Assembly: GCA_027623325.1 (NCBI GenBank) | Contig: JAQBXY010000019.1 | Span: forward strand, 1-63,335 | DNA: 63,335 nucleotides | Direction: 5' to 3' | Source of the DNA: Gemmatimonadota bacterium | Lineage (GTDB): Bacteria; Gemmatimonadota; Gemmatimonadetes; Longimicrobiales; Gaopeijiaceae | Shown: positions 18,117 to 26,888 of the stretch, one piece after another | Layout: every line of letters begins with the position of its first letter | Position numbering within the stretch: position 1 is the stretch's first letter | Notes under the pieces: generated by a model | Seen by the model: the letters and a program-made list of their open reading frames with translations, nothing else | What the model was told of the DNA's origin: nothing | Database searches by the model: none | Program-made: the position numbers and the translations under genes

Positions 18117-19139
18117 TCAAGCGGATGCCGGAATTTGACTCGCCGGTGACGCCCACTCAACACCGCGAGAGGGAAACATGATGTTCACCTTGCCGTCCGC
18201 CAACTCCCTCAGCGCCCCGTACAAGGTCGTCGTCTTCCCCGAACCGGTCGGACCGGTCACGATGACGACCCCGTCGCGGTGTGTCAGCAACTCGCGAAGG
18301 CGCTCGAGCTCGATCTTCGGAATCTCGAGGTCATCGAGCGAGAGCGAGGCACTTGAATCGAGCACGCGGATCACGCACTTCTCCGCCCCTCCAGCGGGGA
18401 GCGTAGACACGCGGAGATCGTAGCCCCGACTCTTTACCTGGACCCGCGCCTTTCCGTCCTGTGGACGCAGCCGGTCGGCGATGTCGAGCTTGGCCAGAAC
18501 CTTGATCCGGAAGATGATCCGATTGAGCGCGGCCATCGGAAGGTCCATGTGCTTCCGAAGAACGCCGTCCACCCGGTAGCGCACCGCACCCAGCTTACGG
18601 CCCGGCTCGATGTGGATGTCGCTGGCGCCCTGAGTGATGGCGTCGCGAATGATCAAGTTCGTCAACTTCACGACCGGCGTAGCAGAGATCTCATCCTCAG
18701 AAATGGACTCCGGGCCCATTTCCTCGACGAGCGTTACCGCGTCCTCGCTGATGTCGTCGGTGAGGCCACCGAGGAGGGCGTCTACCGCCTTCTCCGGAGA
18801 GAACCGATCGTCGAGCGCGTCCTGAATGGCTCCGGGTGACGCGACCTCGAAGAGAGGGGTCCGTCCGGTGCTGAAGCCGATGGCACGCTCCGCCTCGACG
18901 TTGGTCGGGTCACACGTGGCGACCACGAAGGTGCGGTCGTCTTCGTAGAGCGGGAAGACCCGGTGCTTCCGAGCCATGGTCTCAGAAATCAACAGCGACG
19001 CGTTCGGGTCCGCTTTCGCGAGATCGGCCACGTTCAGCCTGAAATACTCTGCTACGAGCCCAGCGAGCTGGTGGTCGGACAGTTTGTAGGCCCTAGTCAC
19101 TTCGGACCACGCGTCCTGAGCTCCGCTACCAGCGAGCAA
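18117..19139 (-). pseudogene. GspE/PilB-type secretion ATPase, truncated after Walker A
   Basis: GspE/PilB ATPases drive type II secretion or type IV pilus extension and are about 550-600 residues long. Here 340 residues remain. Seen: an N-terminal T2SSE_N-like domain, the linker ATPVVKLTNLIIRDAI, ASDIHIEPG, RYRVDGVLR, and Walker A GPTGSGKTTTLYGAL near residues 296-310. Homology runs to DGKVNIM (about residue 321) and then changes to an unrelated 19-residue tail ending at 18117. The Asp box, Walker B and Cys-rich zinc motif are absent, so ATPase function is not expected. The start is uncertain: TTG at 19139, with the frame open a little further upstream. No other half lies in the window. Confidence 0.85.
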
Positions 19140-19219
19140 TTCGGGCCGGTCGGTCTCCCCGTGCCCTGCACGCTCCGCGATGCGAACGAGTCAGTGAACC
19201 GATCCCCCGCTGCCCCCGT

Positions 19220-20122
19220 TCATGGTCCCCTCAAGGACGACGGCCGCTTGCCGTGCTTTTCGCGATACATAGCCGCGTCGGCCTCGGCCACGAGATCCTC
19301 GAGCCGCATCCTCGGATCGTCGTCGTGGTGGACCATGCCGATGCTAACCGAAAGCTGGTACGGCTCAGGACTCGACTCATTGAAGTCGACGACCCGCTCC
19401 CTGAGGCGCTCGACCAAGGTCTCCGCGCTCTCATCCGCCGCCTCCAGCGCCAAAACACCGAACTCGTCGCCCCCGAGGCGTGCGATGATGTCCGACCGCC
19501 GGAAGGCAGCCCGGAGGATGTCAGCGACCTTGAGCAAGGCCCGATCGCCCACGTGATGGCCGAGCGAGTCATTGATCGTCTTGAAGCGATCCAAGTCCAG
19601 GTAGACCATGGTCACACCCCGGCCCGAGCGGCGCGCGAGCTTGAGGTACTGCTCGCCCAGATCCGCGAACCCGCGCCGATTGTATAGGCCGGTCAGGTCG
19701 TCGATGAGGGATAGACTCCGAAGAGCGGAAAAAAGCCTGTGGCGTTCGATCGCATGGCGGACCGATCGCACGAGGAGGGATGCACTGACTTCGCTCTTGA
19801 CCAGATAGTCCTGGGCCCCAGCCTGAACCGTGGAAACAGCAGCCTCTTCGTCGGGCTCGTCGGCGATCACGATAATGGGAACGTCCGGCGCGAAGGCGAA
19901 CGCCCGGTCGAACGTGACCATTCCATGGCTATCCGGAAGATCAAGGGACAGCAGTATGGCGTCGAAGCCACCCTGGGTCAGGCGAGCAAGCGCCTGACTC
20001 AGTTCGCTCACCCATTCGAGTTGCAGCACACCTGCGTGCGCGCTCCCCAATCCGTCCTGGAGCTCGTCGATGTAGTCCTCATCGGACTCGACGAGAAGGA
20101 TTTTGATCGGCCGGTGCTGCAA
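19220..20122 (-). CDS. Response regulator with GGDEF diguanylate cyclase domain
   Basis: A 300-residue protein predicted to make cyclic di-GMP when phosphorylated. Seen: a receiver domain (acidic pocket in LLVESDED, phosphoacceptor Asp in SLDLPDSHG, Lys in DYLVKSE), then a GGDEF domain with LDLDRFKTINDSLGHHVGD, the active-site RLGGDEFGV, and SVSIGMVHHD. No RxxD inhibitory site is evident in front of GGDEF. A TTG start at 20122 was chosen for its AAGGAG eight bases upstream; an ATG at 20155 is the alternative. It lies 80 bases upstream of the truncated gspE-like gene. GspE-type ATPases often bind c-di-GMP, so a former functional link is plausible. Confidence 0.9.
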   Translation of the reverse strand: MQHRPIKILLVESDEDYIDELQDGLGSAHAGVLQLEWVSELSQALARLTQGGFDAILLSLDLPDSHGMVTFDRAFAFAPDVPIIVIADEPDEEAAVSTVQAGAQDYLVKSEVSASLLVRSVRHAIERHRLFSALRSLSLIDDLTGLYNRRGFADLGEQYLKLARRSGRGVTMVYLDLDRFKTINDSLGHHVGDRALLKVADILRAAFRRSDIIARLGGDEFGVLALEAADESAETLVERLRERVVDFNESSPEPYQLSVSIGMVHHDDDPRMRLEDLVAEADAAMYREKHGKRPSSLRGP

Positions 20123-20307
20123 GAATGCCGCTCCTTGGTAGGCCGTCGGGGACATTGAACCTGGGCAAGCTCGAGGCGTCACCCGTCACCCGGATGCCCT
20201 CTGCCGCGGCAAAGGTAACCCTCGACACCACCCCAGGACCACAGGAAAATCGAACGGACGGACCCTTGGTTCGGGCCCGCCCGCCGTCCTCCGCTGACCC
20301 GTTTGAT

Positions 20308-20544
20308 CTACCGGATTCGGCCCAGGAGGATATCCTCGAAAAAGCGTACGACTCGTTCGTCGTCGGACTGAGCGAGCCAGAACATCGCCGTGCGCCGTGT
20401 CTCGGCCTGATTTCCCGCGCGAGCCACCTCCATCAATGAGGGAATGGCCTCGTTGTCCGGACGCTGTGAGAGGGAGAAGATCGCCGCGTTTCGGATGTCC
20501 TGGTCCTCGTCCGGGTCCATAGCCACATCCGAGAGGCCTTCCGT
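20308..20544 (-). pseudogene. HEAT-repeat protein, C-terminal remnant
   Basis: About 75 codons of a HEAT-repeat (PBS-lyase-like) protein without a proper start. Seen: [17 protein letters not shown] then [12 protein letters not shown], and AMFWLAQSDDERVVRFFEDI, which are two alpha-helical repeat units and a natural-looking end at 20308. Upstream, reading is lost at about 20544, where a peptidase M61 sequence begins in another frame. The internal ATG/GTG near 20526 could allow a 72-residue product, but this looks like the tail of a longer gene. Nothing is recognisable in the 185 bases between this stop and the GGDEF gene. Confidence 0.65.
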
Positions 20545-20834
20545 TGATGATTGTCGGGTTGTGTGACCTGGACCGCACGCCCTCCTTCGCCCGTGGCACG
20601 GACGTTGTACACGTTCTTGGCGAACTCGTGGAGCGCGTATCGGCCCGGTGAAGTTCGACTCATGCGTACCTCGAGCGGACCCGACGGGAGATCGTCGAAG
20701 GTCACCGTGATCTCCGCTTCGTGGTGGGCACGGTTGTCAAAGGAGATTTCGTACCGGATCGGACTCGCCGACTGCGCCTCGCCACATCCACTCAACAGCG
20801 CTACAGCCAAACCGGAAAGCACAAATGCTCGCAT
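20433..20834 (-). pseudogene. Peptidase M61-type lipoprotein, N-terminal remnant
   Basis: The first about 97 residues match the N-terminal beta domain of M61 glycyl aminopeptidases (PDZ-containing, exported). Seen: lipoprotein signal [17 protein letters not shown] with lipobox [21 protein letters not shown], and [20 protein letters not shown] ending in VTQPDNHQ. The catalytic HExxH and PDZ regions are absent. After about 20544 the frame continues into a basic low-complexity string (RTRTRTSE) that is the wrong frame of the HEAT remnant, and stops at 20433. The gene has therefore lost its 3' part. It is divergent from murB with 99 bases between. Confidence 0.75.
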
Positions 20835-20933
20835 CTAGGCACCCCTCGAATGTCCGAAACTCGATCATGACCGGGCCGAAACTAGTACGCCCATGGCCAC
20901 CGGACTATCTTCTGCGATGACGCCGCCCCTGAC

Positions 20934-21881
20934 ATGATAGACGTGCCCGAAATGCGCGCCGAACTCGAGCGTGTGCTGGGTGAAGGCCGCATCGAAGAAA
21001 ACGTCCCGCTCGCCCCGCTCACGACCTTCCGTATCGGCGGGCCCGCGGACCTCTTTTACCGCGCCCGAACACCGGACGAACTCGCAGACGCGATCACGTG
21101 CGCCCGGCGTCTCGGGGTTCCCCACTTCCTCCTCGGCCGAGGCGCCAACGTTCTGGTTGGCGATCATGGCTTTCGTGGCCTCGTCATCCGATCCGAGGTC
21201 GGAGGAATCGAGTTCCTCGGCCACGGACGGGTACGCGTGGGCTCCGGCGTACAGACCTTCCCCGACCTCATCGAACTAACCGTGGAACGGGGACTGGGAG
21301 GGCTCCACCATTTCGTCGGAATTCCGAGTACGGTGGGGGGTGCCCTCTGGCAAAACCTGCATTTCCTCTCCCCGGCGCCGGAACGGAGTCGCACGGTCTT
21401 CATCGAAGAAGTGCTCGAGTCCGCAGATATCCTGGATGAGTCCGGCCGCAGACGCACGGTAGGTGTCGCGTACTTCGAGTTCGGCTATGACGAGAGCATT
21501 CTGCACCATCGCGCCGATATCGTTTTGGGAGCCACCTTCCGCCTCCGACCGACACCGGTCGAAGAGCTCCGCAAGGTCATACGTGAGAATCTCGAGTGGC
21601 GTGACGAGCGACACCCCGACCTATGGCTCTACCCGTGCGCCGGTTCGATTTTCAAGAAGATCGACGGGATCGGTGCCGGGCGACTCATCGATGAGTGCGG
21701 ATTGAAGGGGCTCACGAACGGTGGCGCGGGCATCTTCCACAAACATGCCAACATCATCGTGAACTTCGGCGGGGCGACCGCGACTGAGGTGTGTGAACTC
21801 ATCGAGCGCGCCCGAGAGACCGTCGCACGGGAGACGGGCCACGAACTCCAGACCGAGATCGCCCTCGTGGGCGAGTTCTGA
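20934..21881 (+). CDS. murB: UDP-N-acetylmuramate dehydrogenase
   Basis: A 315-residue FAD enzyme reducing UDP-GlcNAc-enolpyruvate to UDP-MurNAc in peptidoglycan synthesis. Seen: FAD-binding blocks LTTFRIGGPADLF, LLGRGANVLVGDHGFRG and GIPSTVGGALWQN. The catalytic proton-donor Ser lies in PCAGSIFKKI and the late Glu in LQTEIALVGEF. The loop after ALWQN is typical of the shorter type II enzymes. Start ATG at 20934 gives the normal N terminus. It converges on an esterase gene 14 bases away. Confidence 0.95.
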   Translation: MIDVPEMRAELERVLGEGRIEENVPLAPLTTFRIGGPADLFYRARTPDELADAITCARRLGVPHFLLGRGANVLVGDHGFRGLVIRSEVGGIEFLGHGRVRVGSGVQTFPDLIELTVERGLGGLHHFVGIPSTVGGALWQNLHFLSPAPERSRTVFIEEVLESADILDESGRRRTVGVAYFEFGYDESILHHRADIVLGATFRLRPTPVEELRKVIRENLEWRDERHPDLWLYPCAGSIFKKIDGIGAGRLIDECGLKGLTNGGAGIFHKHANIIVNFGGATATEVCELIERARETVARETGHELQTEIALVGEF

Positions 21882-21895
21882 CCGCCTGGATAGAT

Positions 21896-22597
21896 TCAGC
21901 CGCCGCGCACGAGCGAAGCTAGTGTCGCCTCGTCGATGTCGTGGCCGCCTGGGTAGTTCACGGTCCGAACGTTGATTCCGGCGCCGTGCAGGCGTTCCCT
22001 ATCGTCCTCCACGAGTCGGGGAGACAGCGCCGCGTCCTGATCGCCGCGGACGAGGACGAGGTCGATGCCGCTGAGCGCCTCCGCTGCACGTTCGAGCGCC
22101 AGGTCGGGTGGCGTGACATCACCCCATAGAATCAGCCGTTCGGGCAAGATCGATCCCATCGTCACCCAGCGGGTGGCCGTCGCGACGCCTTGCGAGAAGC
22201 CCAGGACCGTGGTGGGAAGTTGCTTCCCCGTGGCCCCCGACACCCTCTCGGCGAGGCGATCCAGATACCCGATGTAGTCCTCGATCTCGGCGTGGCGATC
22301 CTCCCTCGTCATCCAGGTGGCCCCCACCGCGGAGGTCGGGCCGTGTCGTCCCGCCTCCTGCCCAATGTAGAATCGCGAAAGGGCTTCGGGCGCGACGATC
22401 AGCCGACGGCCGTCGTCGATCGTTTCGAATCGGCGCAGAAAACGTCTCGCGAGTTGCTTGTACCCGTGGAGGACGAACCAGACCTCCTCCGCGCGGGTCG
22501 CGTCTCCCAGGGTCCAATACCGGGCCGTCTTCGTGATCTGTAGATGATGGCTCTCGGCCTCGCGAAGCACGGGTGTTTCCTCAGAGTCCATGTTCAT
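21896..22597 (-). CDS. Alpha/beta-hydrolase, predicted serine esterase
   Basis: A 233-residue cytosolic alpha/beta-hydrolase of the phospholipase/carboxylesterase type. Seen: VWFVLHGYKQLA (oxyanion region), the nucleophile elbow LGFSQGVATA, an acid-loop VLVRGDQDAAL and the catalytic His in YPGGHDID. Its start overlaps the MATE stop by 17 bases (or 11 if the second ATG at 22591 is used), so the two are probably co-transcribed. The substrate is unknown. Confidence 0.85.
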   Translation of the reverse strand: MNMDSEETPVLREAESHHLQITKTARYWTLGDATRAEEVWFVLHGYKQLARRFLRRFETIDDGRRLIVAPEALSRFYIGQEAGRHGPTSAVGATWMTREDRHAEIEDYIGYLDRLAERVSGATGKQLPTTVLGFSQGVATATRWVTMGSILPERLILWGDVTPPDLALERAAEALSGIDLVLVRGDQDAALSPRLVEDDRERLHGAGINVRTVNYPGGHDIDEATLASLVRGG

Positions 22598-23981
22598 CCA
22601 TGACCAATCGCCGCAACTCCCGGCCGAATCTACGACGGACGCGGAACAGGAGCAGGATGCCGACCACCCCGATCCCGATCGCGAGGCCCCACCACACTCC
22701 CTGTGAACCCAGGCCGAGCCCGAATCCGAGCCCCACGGACACAGGCAGCCCCACGACCCAAAACCCCAGAAGGATCAAGATCATCGGGACCCGTGTGTCG
22801 CCCACACCACGCAGCGCCCCGGCCGCCGCGACTTGAATACCGTCGAAGACCTGGAAGACCCCCGCGATAGGCAGTAGGAGCGCCGTCGCCGCGACGACGG
22901 CCGGGTCGGTACTGAACAGCCTCGCGAGCGGCATCGGGACGGTCAGGAACATCACCGCGGTAACAGTCATGAACCCCGCCGCCGCGATCATGCCTGCTCC
23001 CACGGCTCGGCGCGCACCGTGCGGGTCGCCCCGACCCACGGCCTGACCGACCACTACGCTCGTGGCCTGCGCGACACCCACGGGAATCATGAAGGTGATG
23101 GCTGCAAGCTGGAGTGCCACTTGGTGCCCCGCGACCGGGACTGTGCCCATCAGCCCCACCAAGAGTCCGGCCGCGCCGAAGACACCGAACTCCAGCCACT
23201 GTTGAGCCCCGATCGGAACTCCGATGCGGAGGAAGTGGATGAGAGGTCGGAGAGAGAGTGAGTCGCGTCGTAACGGTCGCAACGCGGGCTTTAGGGCGCT
23301 CCATCCGACCCCAACAAGCACCACGAGCATGAACCAGCGACTAAGGCTCGTGGCCCAGGCGGAACCCACGGCCCCAAGCCTCGGCAGGCCAAATTTGCCG
23401 AAAATGAGGCCCCAGTTCAGGAAGAAGTTCACGACGTTCGCCGCCAAGACCGTGAGTACGATCGGGCGGACACGCCCCATGGCTTGAAGGCTTTGGCGAA
23501 GCACGACGAACGCATAGAACGCGAACACCCCGGGGATGAGTCCGCGCGCGTACCCTGCCGCCACGGGAATAACTTCCGCTGGCTGACGGGTCAACGTGAG
23601 AAAGGGAGCGGCCGGGAGCAGTAGGACCATGGCCAATAGAGTCAGCACGATGGCCAACACCCCACCGCGCTGAACCCCCCGGGCGATACCGGCGGAATCA
23701 TTCGCCCCTACGGACTGAGCGATGACGGGATCGAGCGCCAGCAGCACGCCCATTCCGAAGACGGCGACACCGAAGAAGTAGAGGTTCCCAATCGCAACGG
23801 CCGCCAGATCCGCGGCCGAGACCCGTCCGACCATGATGGTGTCCAGCGCGCCCATCGACATCAGGCCGACTTGTACGAGCGTTACCGGGGCAGCAAGGCG
23901 CACGAGCACGACCAGATCCGGCCGCAGCGGGCGATATGCCGCGAGAGGAACCCGAGGAAGTGCTGGGAGCCGATCGTTCAC
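22581..23981 (-). CDS. MATE family multidrug/cation antiporter
   Basis: A 466-residue inner-membrane exporter of the NorM/DinF family with twelve predicted helices, expelling cationic compounds in exchange for Na+ or H+. Seen: MSMGALDTIMVGRVSAADLAA, ALDPVIAQSVGAND, the second-half mirror GVAQATSVVVGQAVGRGD, and RLGAVGSAWATSLS. GTG start at 23981. It overlaps the esterase gene and follows a small membrane protein by 39 bases. Confidence 0.94.
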   Translation of the reverse strand: MNDRLPALPRVPLAAYRPLRPDLVVLVRLAAPVTLVQVGLMSMGALDTIMVGRVSAADLAAVAIGNLYFFGVAVFGMGVLLALDPVIAQSVGANDSAGIARGVQRGGVLAIVLTLLAMVLLLPAAPFLTLTRQPAEVIPVAAGYARGLIPGVFAFYAFVVLRQSLQAMGRVRPIVLTVLAANVVNFFLNWGLIFGKFGLPRLGAVGSAWATSLSRWFMLVVLVGVGWSALKPALRPLRRDSLSLRPLIHFLRIGVPIGAQQWLEFGVFGAAGLLVGLMGTVPVAGHQVALQLAAITFMIPVGVAQATSVVVGQAVGRGDPHGARRAVGAGMIAAAGFMTVTAVMFLTVPMPLARLFSTDPAVVAATALLLPIAGVFQVFDGIQVAAAGALRGVGDTRVPMILILLGFWVVGLPVSVGLGFGLGLGSQGVWWGLAIGIGVVGILLLFRVRRRFGRELRRLVMDEHGL

Positions 23982-24020
23982 GAAGGGCCCGCCACTGGAG
24001 CGCGGCGGGGACCGGGGACC

Positions 24021-24341
24021 TCAGGCGTCCGGCATTCCTCCCAACTCGCCTTCCCCGAGAAGCGCCCGAGACTCGCGATCGTGCCGAATTTCGGCGAGCA
24101 AGGTATGGTCATCGTCGTCCGGCAACGGATGGAAGGAGGGTCGCTGGCCCTCGCGGACGGCGAAGAGCGAGATCCACGTCGTCGGCGTGCCGGCCCAGAA
24201 AGCCGCGAACCTCGTGAAGCCGTGGATTCCCTTACGCCTCAAATCGACGTACACGACGTTCGCCACAATCCACACAATCGCGCCGATCAACGCTTCGAGG
24301 AAGGGGGACAGGATCGGGCTCCTTAGGGGAAGACGGCGCAC
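24021..24341 (-). CDS. Small single-helix membrane protein, unknown function
   Basis: About 106 residues. Seen: one hydrophobic helix (ALIGAIVWIVANVVYVDL), a short second hydrophobic patch (FAAFWAGTPTTWISLF), then an acidic, charged C-terminal tail rich in Asp/Glu (PDDDDHTLLAEIRHDRES). No recognised domain. The start is uncertain: GTG at 24341 has no good ribosome-binding site; AAGGAG lies seven bases before a CTG at about 24319, which may be the true start; the frame stays open to 24488. It lies between MATE and the divergent DUF4442-like gene. Confidence 0.55.
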   Translation of the reverse strand: MRRLPLRSPILSPFLEALIGAIVWIVANVVYVDLRRKGIHGFTRFAAFWAGTPTTWISLFAVREGQRPSFHPLPDDDDHTLLAEIRHDRESRALLGEGELGGMPDA

Positions 24342-24466
24342 ATCAGCGAGCCAGGAGAAGGCACGTTTCGAATACGGCCGTGCTACCCGTTTCCTTCGCC
24401 GACGTTGCCCCCGCCCCGCCCCGACCCGCACATTCGCTCGGCACTCTACCCCCTCCACGGAAGCGG

Positions 24467-24967
24467 ATGTCACACCCAGTCGAGTCACCCGGCGCGAGGA
24501 TTCGCACCTATTGGGAACGACTCTCGCCTCTGCCCGGAGGACGACGGCTGTTCAGCCTGATCATCGGTCAGATGGTGCCGTACACGGGGTCGATGGGCTC
24601 GATCGTGGAGACCCTCGAGACGGGATACGCGAAGGTCCGGCTCCCCGATCGTAGACGGGTCCGCAATCATCTTCGGTCTGTGCACGCGATCGCTCTCGCC
24701 AATCTGGGCGAGTTCGCGACCGGCCTCGCGCTCGTCGGCGCTCTGGGCCCCGAAGTGCGAGCGATTCTCACGGGCCTCGAGATGCGGTATGTGAAGAAGG
24801 CACGTGGAGTTCTGACCGCCGAGGCGAGGTGCACCATCCCGCACGTCACTGCGAGCGTCGACTATCGAGTCGAGGCCGAGATCCGCGACGTTCAGGGCGA
24901 CCTGGTGGCTGTCGCGACCGCGCTATGGCGTCTCTCGCCGGTCCCCATGGTGGGTGGCCGGAGTTGA
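24467..24967 (+). CDS. DUF4442 hotdog-fold thioesterase-like protein
   Basis: A 166-residue protein of the DUF4442 family, hotdog folds related to acyl-CoA thioesterases. Seen: IGQMVPYTGSMGSIVETLE, the helix-spanning NHLRSVHAIALANLGEFATG and the YVKKARGVLTAEA strand, all in family order. ATG at 24467 was chosen; upstream in-frame sequence is proline/arginine-rich and unlikely. Its stop overlaps the next gene's TTG start (TTGA), so the three plus-strand genes to 26888 form an operon. Confidence 0.8.
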   Translation: MSHPVESPGARIRTYWERLSPLPGGRRLFSLIIGQMVPYTGSMGSIVETLETGYAKVRLPDRRRVRNHLRSVHAIALANLGEFATGLALVGALGPEVRAILTGLEMRYVKKARGVLTAEARCTIPHVTASVDYRVEAEIRDVQGDLVAVATALWRLSPVPMVGGRS

Positions 24968-25974
24968 CCGCACTCGAGACTCGACTCACGGACGACGCAG
25001 GTGTCACGGTACCCCTCATCTGTGGTCCGATGTATCCGTGCTCAAATCCTGAACTGGTTGCCGCCGTATCGGAGGCGGGCGGACTCGGCGTCTTCCAGCC
25101 GGTGACGCTCACGTATGTCTTCGGGTACGACTTCCGCGAGGGTATTCGGCGAGTCCGTTCGCTCACGGACCGGCCCGTGGGCATGAACGCGCTCATCGAG
25201 GCGTCGTCCAAGACCTACGAGAAGCGGATGTCGGAATGGATGGACATCGCGCTCGAGGAGGGGGTTCGCTTCTTCATCACCTCCCTCGGCAAACCGAAGT
25301 GGATCGTCGACCGCGTCGCGCAAGTCGGTGGGGTCGTCTACCACGACGTGACCGAACGCAAATGGGCGCTCAAGGCTGTCGACTCCGGTGTGCACGGGCT
25401 CATCGCGGTGAACCGCCGAGCCGGAGGGCATGCAGGCCCCCTCGGCATGGACCAACTGATGGCCGAAGTCGGCGACCTCGGCCTTCCCGTCGTGTGTGCG
25501 GGCGGAGTCGGATCAGAGGCCGATTTCGTCGAGGCGCTCAACCTCGGGTACGCCGGCGTCCAGATGGGGACTCGCTTCATCGCGACGCACGAGTGCTTGG
25601 CAGGCGAGCCGTACAAGAAGGCGATCGTAGACGCTCGCGAAGAGGACATCGTCCTGACGGAGCGGCTCACCGGCGTCCCCGTGGCCGTAATCAACACCCC
25701 CTATGTCCGACGCCTGGGACTACGAACGGGCCCCATCGGCAGGCGCTTGCTTCGGGGCCGAAAGACGAAGCATCTCATGAGGGGCTTCTACGCGCTCAAG
25801 TCTGCGTGGACCCTGAAGCGGACCGCCTTGGACGCCCAGGGATCGACCGAATACTGGCAGGCGGGTCGCTCCGTGGCGGGCATACACGAGATCCTCCATG
25901 CCGACCATATCGTTCGTGACTTCGCCGCGGCGGCACGCGCGGCCCGACTCCATCCCCCGGATACCACACCATGA
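24964..25974 (+). CDS. Nitronate monooxygenase (2-nitropropane dioxygenase-like)
   Basis: A 336-residue FMN TIM-barrel enzyme that oxidises alkyl nitronates, detoxifying propionate-3-nitronate-like compounds. Seen: PLICGPMYPCSNPELVAAVS, the His-containing flavin loop NRRAGGHAGPLG, and the phosphate-binding CAGGVGSEADFVEALNLGYAGV-type region with VQMGTRFIATHE. TTG at 24964 overlaps the upstream stop by four bases; ATG at 24925 is the alternative. Its stop overlaps the M55 start as ATGA. Confidence 0.88.
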   Translation: MTALETRLTDDAGVTVPLICGPMYPCSNPELVAAVSEAGGLGVFQPVTLTYVFGYDFREGIRRVRSLTDRPVGMNALIEASSKTYEKRMSEWMDIALEEGVRFFITSLGKPKWIVDRVAQVGGVVYHDVTERKWALKAVDSGVHGLIAVNRRAGGHAGPLGMDQLMAEVGDLGLPVVCAGGVGSEADFVEALNLGYAGVQMGTRFIATHECLAGEPYKKAIVDAREEDIVLTERLTGVPVAVINTPYVRRLGLRTGPIGRRLLRGRKTKHLMRGFYALKSAWTLKRTALDAQGSTEYWQAGRSVAGIHEILHADHIVRDFAAAARAARLHPPDTTP

Positions 25975-26888
25975 TTCGACGCATCGCGCTTCACTCGACA
26001 CTGGCGGCCCTCGTGATCGTTGGCCTGGCACTTCCCGGCACGGACGCCGACGCGCAGGAGGGACTCAAGGTCTATATTTCAGCGGATATGGAGGGAGTCG
26101 TGGGGGTCGTGTCGGGCGACCAACTCGGGCCGACCGGTTTCGAGTATGCGCGCTTCCGCCAGATCATGACGAACGAGGTCAACGCGGCCATCGAGGCCGC
26201 GCGCGAGATGGGCGCGACGGAGATTCTCGTCTCGGATTCCCATGGCAACGGCGAGAACCTCCTCATCGAGCAGCTGCCTGCCGACATCCAACTCATTCGT
26301 TCCTGGCCACGCCCTCTGATGATGATGGAGGGGATCGACGCGTCGTTCGATGCAGCGATCTTCATCGGCTACCACTCGAGCACTTCGAACACTCAGGGTG
26401 TTCGTGCCCACACGATTTCGAGTGCCAACCTCACCTCGGTGCGCATCAATGGCGTCGAGATGATGGAGGCCAGCATCAACGCCGCGATCGCGGGTGACTT
26501 CGGGGTGCCCGTGGTCATGATTTCGGGTGACGACGCCACGATCGACGAGGCCCATCGCATCATCGGTGACATGGAGGGCGCGGTAGTCAAGTGGAGCCTC
26601 GGCTTCCACTCCGCCCGCACGATCATGCCTGAGGCTTCCTATGCGCTCATCGGGGACCGAGTCCGCACCGCACTCCGTCGGCTCGACGATTTCCAGCCGT
26701 ACCGGATGTCGGGCCCGGTGACGCTGGAGATCTCGTTCAAGAACTACATGCCTGCGGAGGTGATGGCGTATCTGCCCAACGTCGATCGGGTCGATGCGCA
26801 CACAATCCGGTTCATCGGAAAGGACATGACCGAGGTCTCGAAGTTCATCGAGTTCACCACCAACTACGCGGTGAACATCACACCCTGA
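25971..26888 (+). CDS. M55 family D-aminopeptidase (DppA-like), exported
   Basis: A 305-residue zinc peptidase of family M55, whose model member is the D-aminopeptidase DppA that releases D-alanine from short peptides. Seen: a cleavable signal (RIALHSTLAALVIVGLALPG, ending near ADAQ), then YISADMEGVVGV, EILVSDSHGNGENL, the metal-site IFIGYHSST, and VVMISGDDA. Most studied DppA proteins are cytoplasmic; the signal here points to the periplasm. Start ATG overlaps the NMO stop. It converges on the GNAT gene with no gap. Confidence 0.9.
   Translation: MIRRIALHSTLAALVIVGLALPGTDADAQEGLKVYISADMEGVVGVVSGDQLGPTGFEYARFRQIMTNEVNAAIEAAREMGATEILVSDSHGNGENLLIEQLPADIQLIRSWPRPLMMMEGIDASFDAAIFIGYHSSTSNTQGVRAHTISSANLTSVRINGVEMMEASINAAIAGDFGVPVVMISGDDATIDEAHRIIGDMEGAVVKWSLGFHSARTIMPEASYALIGDRVRTALRRLDDFQPYRMSGPVTLEISFKNYMPAEVMAYLPNVDRVDAHTIRFIGKDMTEVSKFIEFTTNYAVNITP

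Noticed and set aside
20186-20599. 137-codon minus-strand open frame through the M61/HEAT breakpoint
   Set aside because: Third-frame reading of two recognised remnants; Gly/Arg-rich and motif-free.
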